A stretch of DNA of 64,000 nucleotides from an uncultured Desulfobulbaceae bacterium (GTDB taxonomy: Bacteria; Desulfobacterota; Desulfobulbia; Desulfobulbales; Desulfobulbaceae): positions 1 through 64,000 of the forward strand of contig CAMYLK010000004.1 in NCBI GenBank assembly GCA_947259225.1, in the 5' to 3' direction. This document shows positions 1 through 7,606 of the stretch, piece after piece. Numbering within the stretch: the stretch's first letter is position 1; each line of letters starts with the position of its first letter. A program made the translations under genes and the position numbers. The notes beneath the pieces are model-generated. The model made no database searches and had not been told where the DNA came from. It was given only the letters and a program-made list of their open reading frames with translations.

Positions 1-57
1 CCTGCCCTGGTGAAGAGCAAGCCTTTATCTAAAATGGCGTCCCCAACCGGATTTGAA
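1..57. repeat. Direct repeat copy 1: tRNA-Glu 3' segment plus its terminator
   Basis: This stretch is almost identical to 110-167, with one extra base in the second copy. The repeated unit holds the CCA end, acceptor 3' strand and part of the T arm of tRNA-Glu (minus strand) plus the following terminator hairpin. Beyond it (57-95) there is a 7-bp hairpin unlike tRNA-Glu and then the anticodon-loop segment again, but no D arm or 5' acceptor strand. It is therefore a tRNA pseudogene fragment, not a second tRNA. Confidence 0.85.
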
Positions 58-101
58 TCCCGATGATTAATCGGGACATGAAAGGCCGGTTTGTTATCAA
101 C

Positions 102-135
102 AAAAAAGGCCTGCCCTGGTAGAAGAGCAAGCCTT
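102..135 (-). terminator. Rho-independent terminator of the tRNA-Lys/tRNA-Glu unit
   Basis: Read on the minus strand just after the CCA end of tRNA-Glu, a 9-bp stem (with one G-U pair) formed by 127-135 and 106-114 is followed by a run of T (complement of 102-107). A second copy of the hairpin arms lies in the repeat at 1-57. Confidence 0.7.
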
Positions 136-167
136 TATCTAAAATGGCGTCCCCAACCGGATTTGAA
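110..167. repeat. Direct repeat copy 2 (inside intact tRNA-Glu and its terminator)
   Basis: This is the second copy of the 57/58-bp direct repeat. It covers the terminator and the 3' end of the intact tRNA-Glu. Repetition of a tRNA 3' end is the footprint left by site-specific integration or by a small tandem duplication. No integrase gene is adjacent in the window. Confidence 0.85.
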
Positions 168-222
168 CCGGTGTTGCCGGCGTGAAAGGCCGGTGTCCTG
201 GACCTGACTAGACGATGGGGAC
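145..222 (-). tRNA. tRNA-Glu (anticodon UUC)
   Basis: On the minus strand the sequence folds as a full cloverleaf. It has a 7-bp acceptor stem (GUCCCCA with UGGGGAC), anticodon loop CUUUCAC giving anticodon UUC, and a T arm containing GGTTCAAATCC. The CCA end is encoded (complement of 145-147). It lies 13 bp downstream of tRNA-Lys and is probably co-transcribed with it. Confidence 0.95.
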
Positions 223-235
223 GTTGTCTTTATTT

Positions 236-311
236 TGGTGGGTCGTGTTGGGCTCGAACCAACGACTCTCTGCTTAAAAGGCAGATACTCTACCGACTGA
301 GTTAACGACCC
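236..311 (-). tRNA. tRNA-Lys (anticodon UUU)
   Basis: The minus strand gives a 76-nt cloverleaf with acceptor stem GGGUCGU/ACGACCC, anticodon loop CUUUUAA (anticodon UUU), T-loop TTCGAGC and an encoded CCA. It is the first gene of a two-tRNA unit driven by the promoter at 329-357. Confidence 0.95.
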
Positions 312-328
312 TTTTTTAGAGAACAAAT

Positions 329-357
329 TCTCTACACTTTTCTATATAACGTGTCAA
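329..357 (-). promoter_or_regulatory. Sigma70-type promoter of the tRNA-Lys/tRNA-Glu unit
   Basis: The minus strand shows a perfect -35 TTGACA (complement of 352-357), a 17-bp spacer and a weak -10 TAGAGA (329-334). The predicted start of transcription is about 10 nt upstream of the mature tRNA-Lys 5' end. Confidence 0.6.
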
Positions 358-526
358 TAAAAAATATGCAAAAAACTTCCTGGATTTTCTTTTTATGTCG
401 ACTTCAGACCCCTAAATTCATAATTCCTTGTTGGTTGCGCCTATGTTTGCTATATGAACAGAAACAGGGACAAGAATTCTAAAGTCTGCTTCCCGATTCA
501 CGGGTAATAAACAATATAGAGGTACT

Positions 527-1132
527 ATGGGGTTATTGTCAGGTGCCGCATCATTTATGCGTTTTTCCGTCGAAGGCGACCTGCCCGATTCATTCTGGGA
601 TTTCGTCGCTGAGCGGGTGGCTGCCCATTCATTTCAGGATATTGACGACACTTTTGACGAATACTCAATCGGCTGGGTGTCAGTGGCCAACATGTTTGAC
701 GTTGATTTTGAATACGGTGCATATGCTGCAGGTGATTATGTGGTATTATCCATGCGGATTGATGAACGGAAAGTATCACCCTCCGTACTCAAAAAATATG
801 TCATGAAAGAAGAAGAGCGGATCAAGAAGGAACAACAGATTCCCCGGCTCAACCGCAGTGCTGTCATGGAGATCAAAGAGAGGGTACGTACACAATTGAT
901 CCGTCAATCAGTACCGGTTCCGGCTGTATATGACATTTGCTGGAACCTGTCCGATGGAACAGTGTTCTTTTTTTCTACAAGCAAGAAAGCCATTGTCCTT
1001 CTGGAGGAACTGTTCAAGGAGACATTTGGCCTGTCTCTCATTCTCCAGGTTCCCTGGCTGGTTGCAGGACGTGTCGCAGATGAAGAGACAAGAGATGGGC
1101 TTGATGCTTTGCGGCCGGCTATATTGGTTTAA
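527..1132 (+). CDS. rdgC: RdgC-like recombination-associated protein (N-terminal half)
   Basis: The 201-residue protein resembles the first half of RdgC, a DNA-binding ring protein that restrains RecA-mediated exchange. From memory of E. coli RdgC, the matching landmarks are a GWV motif near residue 49, an ERKVSPSVLKKY segment (like EKILPSPVIKQAL) near 77-90, a charged helix, and a WNLSDGTVFFFSTSKKA strand-helix near 138-152. E. coli RdgC has about 303 residues, so this protein lacks the C-terminal half. The 179-residue product at 3355-3894 may supply it. The gene starts an apparent operon leading to gatB. The ATG at 527 follows GAGGTACT closely. Confidence 0.75.
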   Translation: MGLLSGAASFMRFSVEGDLPDSFWDFVAERVAAHSFQDIDDTFDEYSIGWVSVANMFDVDFEYGAYAAGDYVVLSMRIDERKVSPSVLKKYVMKEEERIKKEQQIPRLNRSAVMEIKERVRTQLIRQSVPVPAVYDICWNLSDGTVFFFSTSKKAIVLLEELFKETFGLSLILQVPWLVAGRVADEETRDGLDALRPAILV

Positions 1133-1214
1133 AGTTTATATTCTAGGTAAAAATGGAAGCTATGTCTCCATGGAGTCTATTGTCTAAAGAGAATTAACAC
1201 GCAGGAGAGTAATT

Positions 1215-3314
1215 ATGACCTACTTGATCGCAGCTGTTTTGCTCATTCTCATTATTGTACTGATCTTGTTATTTCGTGCTCCAAAGGTTGAGAAGCCTGT
1301 AGAAGAGGATGAACCTGCAATACTTTTTCCCGAGGATGAATCTGTAGGAGAAGGAGAGCTTGTTTCGCCTGGGGTAGAGTCACAAGCTGATCAGAGTGCA
1401 GCAGTTGATGAACTGGCAGTTGAAGAACCAGAAAAGGAAGTTGCAGCAGAAGATTATACGGATTCAGATGTTGCCGTTGAACAAGAGACTGTGGTGGATG
1501 CGGAATATCCAGAACTTTCTTTCGATACCGATCAGGAAAAAATACAAGGAGATGTGACAGTTCAGGAGGATGAATATACAGAACTATCTTTAGACACCGA
1601 AGAGATTCATCAGGAAGGGAGAGAGCATGTAGAAGAAGAGCAATATACTGAACTTTCATTAGATGCCGATGAGACTGTTACAGAACCGCCTGAAGATACA
1701 GCTCTCGTTTCAGAAGATACCGGAGAAGAAACAGATGTCGCTCCTGCGTTGGCCGGCTCCCTTGAAGAAAGTGAAATTCAGGGAGAAGCGCCGCCTGAAG
1801 AACTTGTCGACAAGCTCGATTACTATTTTGGCAAAGATGAAATACCTCCTTCCGAAGAAACAGAATCAGCAGCAGCTGATGAATTACCTGCTGAAGAAGA
1901 GGAGTCAGCTGTTTACGAGGGCCAGGAAGGTGAATTTACAGAATCTCCCACTGTTGAGAAGGAGGCAGGGCTGGAGGAAGAGGCAGTCGTACCTGAAGTT
2001 GCAGGCGAAGAACTGACCCTCGAAGAGGCAGAAGTTGCTGCCGAATTGACCCGGGAAAAATATGCTGAAAATCAGCAAAATATTGAAGCAGGTATACGTC
2101 AGGAGCTTGCCGCTGTAAAAGGGGAAAATGAAACTGACAGGCGCTCTGTCCTTGAGCAGAAACTCCAGGTTATATGTGAAAAGCAGGCAAGTATTGAGGG
2201 TAACTATCACCGTCAGATACAGCTGATCGACACAACCCGGCAGGTGCTGGAAAAGGTCCAGAGCGTTTTGCTGCAAAAAGATTTACCGGGGCTGCAGATC
2301 GAAAAAGTTGAGAGACAACTCCAGTTCGGCAATTACAAGGAGGTAGAAACCATGCTGGCTGAGGCTTCCCTGCAGCTGGATCATGAATCTGAATTATACT
2401 CCTCTCTTTATTATCTGTGCGGCCAGTTTGCAGAAGAGCGTCTGGACTATGACAGTGCTTTTGAGGATTATCGGAATGCCTGTGCTGCTGACAAAGACAA
2501 CTCCGCATATCTTTTAGCGGCCGGTGGTATAGCGAGAAAGCTGGGGAATGATCAGGACGCACAATTCTGGCTGGAAAAACTCGTCCGTGATGGCACTGCC
2601 GGGGAAGAGCAGACTGTTGAGCAGTTAAACGCCCAGCATGAGTTGGGCCTGGTTTGTGTTCGGATGGGTGAGAAAGAAAAAGCGGATACCCTGTTCAAGA
2701 AATCGATTGAGATAGGCGAAGCGGTTTTGGGTAGAGATCATCCGGATCTTGGGCCTGTAATGCACGATTATGCTGTTTATTTAGAAAACAACGGTATGTA
2801 TGAACAGGCTGAAGAATTTTATGGTAATGCCCTGGAAGCATTGGAGAAAGGGTGTGGCATAGACCATCCGAAACTCGGCGCGACATTGAATAAGCTTGCC
2901 GGACTGTATGAAGAGCTGGAACTCGGCGAGAAGGCAGAATCTCTCTATGAGAGGGCCCTGGCCATCAAGGAAAGAGTTTTGGGTAAAGATCATCATGATG
3001 TTGGAGTGATACTCAGTAATTTAGCCGAACTCTTGAGAAATCAGGGGAAGCTTGAGCAGTCTGAACCGCTTTTTAAAAGGTCGCTTGATATTTCTGAGCA
3101 GGAACTGGGTAAAGATCATCCCAACCTTGCCGTTATATTGAACAACATGGCAGAACTTTACAGCCAGATGGGGAGGGAAGAGGATGCGGCTCTTTACCAG
3201 GAGCGAGCTTTTTCCCTTTTCGAACTTCCGGGAATGGATGGTGATTTCGTGGAAATGGAAAAGGATGACGTAGATATTGATGATGACAAAAACAAGTCTA
3301 TTACGGGCGACTGA
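1215..3314 (+). CDS. Membrane-anchored acidic TPR-repeat protein
   Basis: The 699-residue protein begins with one hydrophobic segment (about residues 3-21, rich in L, I and V) followed by RAPK, suggesting a single membrane anchor with the rest cytoplasmic. Residues about 25-270 are very acidic and low-complexity, with recurring Y-T/P-E-L-S-x-D-T/A phrases (near 94, 122 and 143). A charged coiled-coil-like stretch follows (270-360). The C-terminal half carries several TPR units of the kinesin-light-chain type, seen as repeated LGKDHPxxxxxLxNxAxLYxxxG patterns from about 490 to 680. It probably scaffolds a protein complex. It sits between the two RdgC-like halves, 82 bp after the first and 40 bp before the second. 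A GGAGAG ribosome site precedes the ATG. Confidence 0.8.
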   Translation: MTYLIAAVLLILIIVLILLFRAPKVEKPVEEDEPAILFPEDESVGEGELVSPGVESQADQSAAVDELAVEEPEKEVAAEDYTDSDVAVEQETVVDAEYPELSFDTDQEKIQGDVTVQEDEYTELSLDTEEIHQEGREHVEEEQYTELSLDADETVTEPPEDTALVSEDTGEETDVAPALAGSLEESEIQGEAPPEELVDKLDYYFGKDEIPPSEETESAAADELPAEEEESAVYEGQEGEFTESPTVEKEAGLEEEAVVPEVAGEELTLEEAEVAAELTREKYAENQQNIEAGIRQELAAVKGENETDRRSVLEQKLQVICEKQASIEGNYHRQIQLIDTTRQVLEKVQSVLLQKDLPGLQIEKVERQLQFGNYKEVETMLAEASLQLDHESELYSSLYYLCGQFAEERLDYDSAFEDYRNACAADKDNSAYLLAAGGIARKLGNDQDAQFWLEKLVRDGTAGEEQTVEQLNAQHELGLVCVRMGEKEKADTLFKKSIEIGEAVLGRDHPDLGPVMHDYAVYLENNGMYEQAEEFYGNALEALEKGCGIDHPKLGATLNKLAGLYEELELGEKAESLYERALAIKERVLGKDHHDVGVILSNLAELLRNQGKLEQSEPLFKRSLDISEQELGKDHPNLAVILNNMAELYSQMGREEDAALYQERAFSLFELPGMDGDFVEMEKDDVDIDDDKNKSITGD

Positions 3315-3354
3315 AAGGAACAGTGTTTCCTGTGAAGCATAAGGTGATATTGTA

Positions 3355-3894
3355 ATGGATCTGGTCGATCTTATTCAGGAGAAAAAATTTCTAGGACAGG
3401 AGTTTCTGGCCTGGCTCTGGTACAAGAGCGAGGAGCGAGGCGGTACCGTAGAACTACCTGGAATCGGGGACATCCTGGTAGTGTTTGAAAAGCATATGCT
3501 GCTGGAATATGGAGAGGGAGATTCCAGTGAAAAAGTAATTTGCCGGGGTCTGCAAACGGAGCTGAAAGAGGCAAGGGCCGGTCTGTTGATGGGTAAGAAG
3601 CCTGAACAGGCCAGGATCAGGCTGGCACGAGGGGAGTATGAATTTAATGTTACCCTTACGGCGGCAACCATGGAATTTCGTAATGTCAGGCTGCCGAAAA
3701 CAGTTGCCGGAAGCGACGAAGGAGATGACCCGGAATCCATGGAAGGCAGGATTCTTGAGCGAGTATCGCTTTTTGAACAACTCTCAGAGTTGATAAATGA
3801 ACTGTTTCGAATGTATATCGAGGTTCGTGCTTCTGACAGGTGGCAGGATGAACTGGCCAGAATTCAAAAGTGGGTCAGCCTGGGAATAGCGTAA
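3355..3894 (+). CDS. Probable RdgC C-terminal half (conserved hypothetical)
   Basis: The 179-residue protein has no signal peptide or membrane segment. Its order of elements parallels the second half of E. coli RdgC as I recall it: an opening FLGQEFLAWLWY segment, a central strand pair, then GKKPEQARIRLARGEYEFNVTL followed by FRNVRLP (compare GKVVTKLALDW...FVMCDDG...LKRLKF), and a final hydrophobic helix SLFEQLSELINELF. I infer that RdgC is split into two polypeptides here, with the TPR gene between them. If that is wrong, it is simply an unknown protein of the same operon. gatB begins 19 bp downstream. Confidence 0.5.
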   Translation: MDLVDLIQEKKFLGQEFLAWLWYKSEERGGTVELPGIGDILVVFEKHMLLEYGEGDSSEKVICRGLQTELKEARAGLLMGKKPEQARIRLARGEYEFNVTLTAATMEFRNVRLPKTVAGSDEGDDPESMEGRILERVSLFEQLSELINELFRMYIEVRASDRWQDELARIQKWVSLGIA

Positions 3895-3913
3895 GGGATG
3901 AGTTGAGAGGAAG

Positions 3914-5335
3914 ATGGAGTTTGAAACGGTAATCGGGCTGGAAATCCATGCCCAGATGAAGACAAAGAGTAAAATTTTCTGCGGGTGCTCCACTGAGTTC
4001 GGGGCTCCGCCAAATACACATGTATGCCCTGTATGCCTCGGTATGCCCGGAGTGCTTCCTGTACTCAACAAGCAAGTCGTTGAAAATGGTATCAAGCTTG
4101 CTTTGGCAACAGACTTAACCATTAACAGGGAAAACCGTTTTGCCCGGAAAAATTATTTTTATCCGGACCTCCCAAAAGGGTACCAGATTTCGCAGTTCGA
4201 ACTTCCCATTGCTGAACATGGCCAGGTTGAAATAGAGGTGAACGGCACCAGGAAAAAAATTGGTATCACCAGAGCGCACATGGAAGAGGATGCCGGCAAG
4301 CTTGTGCATGATGAAAAAGAGCCGGTAAGTTATGTTGACCTCAACCGGACCGGCACCCCGCTGCTCGAAATTGTGAGTGAGCCCGATATCCGCTCTCCTG
4401 AAGAAGCCGTAGCCTATTTGAAAAAAATTCATGCCATTGTTCGTTACCTTGACATCAGTGATGGTAATATGCAGGAAGGCAGCTTCCGCTGTGATGCAAA
4501 CATATCCCTGCGTCCAGAGGGTCAGGAGGAGTTTGGTATCCGTACCGAGCTTAAAAACATGAACTCCTTCAGAAACGTCCAGCTGGCACTTGAGTATGAA
4601 GTGCGGCGACAGCGCGATATCCTCCTTGATGGCGGCCATATTGTTCAGGAAACTCTCCTCTGGAATCCGGACAAAGGGTGTACCGAATCCATGCGCGGCA
4701 AGGAGGAGGCACATGATTACAGGTATTTTCCCGATCCGGACCTGGTGCCCATTGTCATAGACGAGGAGTGGATCACACGGGTCCGGGAAAACCTTCCGGA
4801 ATTGCCGGTTCAGCGTTGCCGGCGTTTTATCGATGACTTTGAGCTCTCCGAGTATGATGCAGGGATCCTCACATCTTCACGTGAACTGGCTGATTTTTTT
4901 GAGGAGGCACTCAGCCAATACAACAACCCCAAGAAACTCGGCAACTGGATAGGGACGGAGCTTCTGCGGGAATACAGCCCTGAGAACATTGGCAGTTGTC
5001 CTGTGGGCGCAGAGCAGCTGGCCCGGCTGTTGAACATGGTGGAAGAGGGTACGATTTCCGGTAAAATTGCCAAAAACGTTTTTGTGGACATGCTCGAATC
5101 TGGTGCTGACCCGGATGACATAGTTAAGGAAAAAGATCTGGTCCAGATGAGCGACGAAGGTGAACTCCTGGCTTTTGTCCGGGAGATTATAAATGAAAAT
5201 GCTGACCAGGCCCAGCAGTTCAGGGACGGTAAAACAAAAGTGATGGGATTTTTTGTCGGGCAGCTCATGAAAAAGACCAAAGGACAGGCCAATCCTCAGT
5301 TGGCCAACAAACTGTTCCTACAAGAACTTGGTTAG
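3914..5335 (+). CDS. gatB: Aspartyl/glutamyl-tRNA amidotransferase subunit B
   Basis: The product is the 473-residue GatB, the kinase/tRNA-binding subunit of GatCAB, which converts Glu-tRNA(Gln) and Asp-tRNA(Asn) to the amidated forms. The signatures are the [11 protein letters not shown] start, the zinc-type cysteines (FCGCS and [15 protein letters not shown]), the [13 protein letters not shown] loop and [16 protein letters not shown]. The C-terminal tail domain (about 325-473) ends in the usual helical YqeY-like part. Neither gatA nor gatC is in the window. GAGAGGAAG provides the ribosome site for ATG 3914. The stop codon TAG overlaps the outer edge of the MITE-like element at 5334. Confidence 0.97.
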   Translation: MEFETVIGLEIHAQMKTKSKIFCGCSTEFGAPPNTHVCPVCLGMPGVLPVLNKQVVENGIKLALATDLTINRENRFARKNYFYPDLPKGYQISQFELPIAEHGQVEIEVNGTRKKIGITRAHMEEDAGKLVHDEKEPVSYVDLNRTGTPLLEIVSEPDIRSPEEAVAYLKKIHAIVRYLDISDGNMQEGSFRCDANISLRPEGQEEFGIRTELKNMNSFRNVQLALEYEVRRQRDILLDGGHIVQETLLWNPDKGCTESMRGKEEAHDYRYFPDPDLVPIVIDEEWITRVRENLPELPVQRCRRFIDDFELSEYDAGILTSSRELADFFEEALSQYNNPKKLGNWIGTELLREYSPENIGSCPVGAEQLARLLNMVEEGTISGKIAKNVFVDMLESGADPDDIVKEKDLVQMSDEGELLAFVREIINENADQAQQFRDGKTKVMGFFVGQLMKKTKGQANPQLANKLFLQELG

Positions 5336-5477
5336 TGTCCACCAGAAAACGGCCCTTTCGCCGAAATTCTGCGTCATACTCAAAAAATAATCCTCGGAAT
5401 ATTAAACTATATGCCTGTGGTTATTTTTTTCGAAGTCCTTGACTTTCAACGAAATTGCTCGTTTCTGATTGGACACT
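5334..5477. mobile_element. MITE-like element with imperfect terminal inverted repeats
   Basis: The left end AGTGTCCACCAGAAAACG and the right end CGTTTCTGATTGGACACT are imperfect inverted repeats of about 18 bp around a 144-bp non-coding interior. The outer T-A-G of the left end also forms the gatB stop codon. No ORF lies inside. The size, the termini and the placement between two genes fit a miniature non-autonomous element. No second copy was seen in the window. Confidence 0.6.
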
Positions 5478-5506
5478 GATTAATAAAAATTCACAGGTAA
5501 CTGAAC

Positions 5507-6247
5507 GTGGAAAAGAGCGAGTGGCAGGAGAAGGGAGCAGGCCATCGGCAGCGACTTCGGGACAAGTATCTCAAGAACGGTATAGAGGCGTTCAGCGATG
5601 ATGAAATTATTGAACTGCTTCTTACCTTTGGCACACCTCGAACGGATTGCAAGACTCCTGCCAGGGAGGCCTTGCAGGAATTTGGTTCCCTGCCTGCGGT
5701 GCTCGATGCTTCTGAAGAAAGGCTGACGAGGATCAAAGGCATCGGCCCCAAAAACGTTTTTGCTCTCCACTTTATTCAGGGTGTTGCCCGCAGGTACCTG
5801 AAGCAGCGTTTAACGGGAAAAAATTTCATTTCCTCTTCACGTGAAGTTGGCCAATATCTCATCCATCTCTTACGCAGTTTGAAGCGGGAAGCCTTTGTTG
5901 TTATTTATCTTGACGCATCCCATGCCATCATTGATTCGGAGGTGCTGAGTGAGGGAACGTTAACAGTAAATACAGTATACCCGCGTGAAGTCGTGCTATC
6001 GGCACTCAAGAGGAATGCCGCATCCCTGATCATAGCCCATAACCACCCATCCGGCAACTTGGAGCCATCAACACAGGACGAGCAGCTTACACGGACCCTC
6101 CATCTTGTCTGTTCATTCATGCACATCAATCTCCTTGACCACTTGATCATCGGGGAAGATGACAAGGTGTACAGTTTTGCCGATAACGGGATTATGTCAC
6201 GGATCAGAGAGGAATGCCGGACTGTTATCCAATCCATGACCTCATAA
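5507..6247 (+). CDS. radC: RadC/MPN (JAB1) domain protein
   Basis: The 246-residue RadC-family protein has an N-terminal helix-hairpin-helix-like region (about 30-85, with IKGIGPKNVFAL) and a C-terminal JAB/MPN metalloprotein fold (about 105-230). The JAMM-type metal motif HNHPSG is present near residue 182, followed by the conserved aspartate. The family was once linked to DNA repair, but the biochemical role is unsettled. The start is GTG 5507, about 30 bp beyond the MITE-like element, so the gene's original upstream region may have been displaced. hemW begins 7 bp after the stop. Confidence 0.93.
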   Translation: MEKSEWQEKGAGHRQRLRDKYLKNGIEAFSDDEIIELLLTFGTPRTDCKTPAREALQEFGSLPAVLDASEERLTRIKGIGPKNVFALHFIQGVARRYLKQRLTGKNFISSSREVGQYLIHLLRSLKREAFVVIYLDASHAIIDSEVLSEGTLTVNTVYPREVVLSALKRNAASLIIAHNHPSGNLEPSTQDEQLTRTLHLVCSFMHINLLDHLIIGEDDKVYSFADNGIMSRIREECRTVIQSMTS

Positions 6248-6254
6248 TCCATTA

Positions 6255-7403
6255 ATGCAAAAACGCGGTTTCGGTCTTTATCTGCATATTCCTTTTTGTG
6301 TTCGCAAGTGTTTGTACTGCTCATTTTTTTCTATCGCAAACGGCAATGAAAAGTACGAGCGATATTGTAAAGCAGTTCAGCAGCAGCTCAAGGGGTTTGC
6401 GAAGTATGAGTGGGCCGAAAGTCGAGAGGTCTGTACGATATTTTTTGGCGGGGGTACCCCTTCCATCCTACCGCCCTCTTTACTCATCTCATTGCTGGAT
6501 ACCTGTCGCGAAGCTTTTGACATAACAGACGATACATTTGAAATATCACTGGAAGTGAACCCGGCTACTGTTAACGAGCAAGACCTCCAACAGCTTTTAA
6601 AGGCTGGTTTCAATCGGTTATCCATCGGCATCCAGTCATTTTCTGATCGGGAATTACAGTTGCTTGGCCGTCCCCATACAGCAGAGGATGCGCGAAGAGC
6701 AGTCACCAGTGCACGCAGGGCAGGTTTTTCAAACATTAGCCTTGACCTGATGTATGGCCTGCCAGGCCAGACTGTAAAGGTTTGGCGGGAAACACTCAAA
6801 AGTGCTCTGGAACTTGAACCGGATCACCTTTCAATCTATGAACTGATGATTGAAGAGGGCTCTGTTTTTGCTACCATGCGGCACCGGGGAAAATTATCCA
6901 TTCCCGATGATGACCAGGTTCTGGATATGATGGATATCACCATGAATGCAGTATCGAAAAACGGCTTCCAACGCTACGAAATATCCAATTACGCTCGGCA
7001 GGGCAAAGAGTGTTTGCATAATATCAATTACTGGCAGAATGGCTCCTATCTAGGTGCAGGCGCAGGAGCTGTGTCATGCCGGTCAGGACGGCGTTATACA
7101 GGAGTTGCAGATATTGAAGAATATTGCCGTAAAATTGAGTATGGACAGCCTCCGCATTCCGATATAGAGGATCTGGGTAATGAAGCTCGATTCCGGGAAA
7201 CAGTGATCATGGGGCTCAGAATGATAAAAGGTGTCTCGATTCAGGAACTGTCCGGTCGTTTCGGAAAAAATCTTACGGATTATTACGGTGAAACACTTCA
7301 GCACCTGGAGGACTCCGGTTTCGTTACTATTAGGGATGGATATCTCAGGTTGACGGAAAAAGGCCTGCTGCTTGCCAACAGAGTTATGACAGATCTCGTC
7401 TAA
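6255..7403 (+). CDS. hemW: Radical SAM heme chaperone HemW-like protein
   Basis: The 382-residue protein starts with YLHIPFC and carries the CX3CX2C cluster motif at C15, C19 and C22, so it binds a [4Fe-4S] cluster and SAM. GGGTPS follows near residue 60, with the HemW-type SIGIQSFSDRELQLLGRPH segment near 130-150 and a C-terminal winged-helix region. This cysteine spacing without the extra HemN N-terminal extension favours HemW (heme trafficking) over true coproporphyrinogen III dehydrogenase. The gene follows radC by 7 bp and is probably co-transcribed with it. Confidence 0.9.
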   Translation: MQKRGFGLYLHIPFCVRKCLYCSFFSIANGNEKYERYCKAVQQQLKGFAKYEWAESREVCTIFFGGGTPSILPPSLLISLLDTCREAFDITDDTFEISLEVNPATVNEQDLQQLLKAGFNRLSIGIQSFSDRELQLLGRPHTAEDARRAVTSARRAGFSNISLDLMYGLPGQTVKVWRETLKSALELEPDHLSIYELMIEEGSVFATMRHRGKLSIPDDDQVLDMMDITMNAVSKNGFQRYEISNYARQGKECLHNINYWQNGSYLGAGAGAVSCRSGRRYTGVADIEEYCRKIEYGQPPHSDIEDLGNEARFRETVIMGLRMIKGVSIQELSGRFGKNLTDYYGETLQHLEDSGFVTIRDGYLRLTEKGLLLANRVMTDLV

Positions 7404-7466
7404 GTTCATGTACCTGTAATTTATTTCAACAATTTCCCCTTTTTTTATTCACTACGTAGAACCGGG

Positions 7467-7516
7467 ACAGTAATTTTTCTAACGAAACAGGAAGTTTCTA
7501 CAGAAAAAATTACTGT
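7467..7516 (+). promoter_or_regulatory. Long nested inverted repeat upstream of purL
   Basis: The arms 7467-7480 (acagtaatttttct) and 7502-7516 (agaaaaaattactgt) pair almost perfectly, with a second small stem gaaac/gtttc nested inside (7484-7498). It lies between hemW and purL, 90 bp before the purL start. It could be a bidirectional terminator or a leader structure; the sequence alone does not decide. Confidence 0.5.
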
Positions 7517-7606
7517 TTAGTGATAGATTTTATACTAATGTAGTTGAAACATCGGTCAGAATATCTACAAGGCAATTTAGTTAAATATTTCTCAAGGGTT
7601 ATGGTC

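Noticed and set aside
37..95. A possible second tRNA with a long variable arm (selenocysteine-like)
   Set aside because: The 3' end and anticodon-loop segment are copies of tRNA-Glu, but there is no 5' acceptor strand or D arm.
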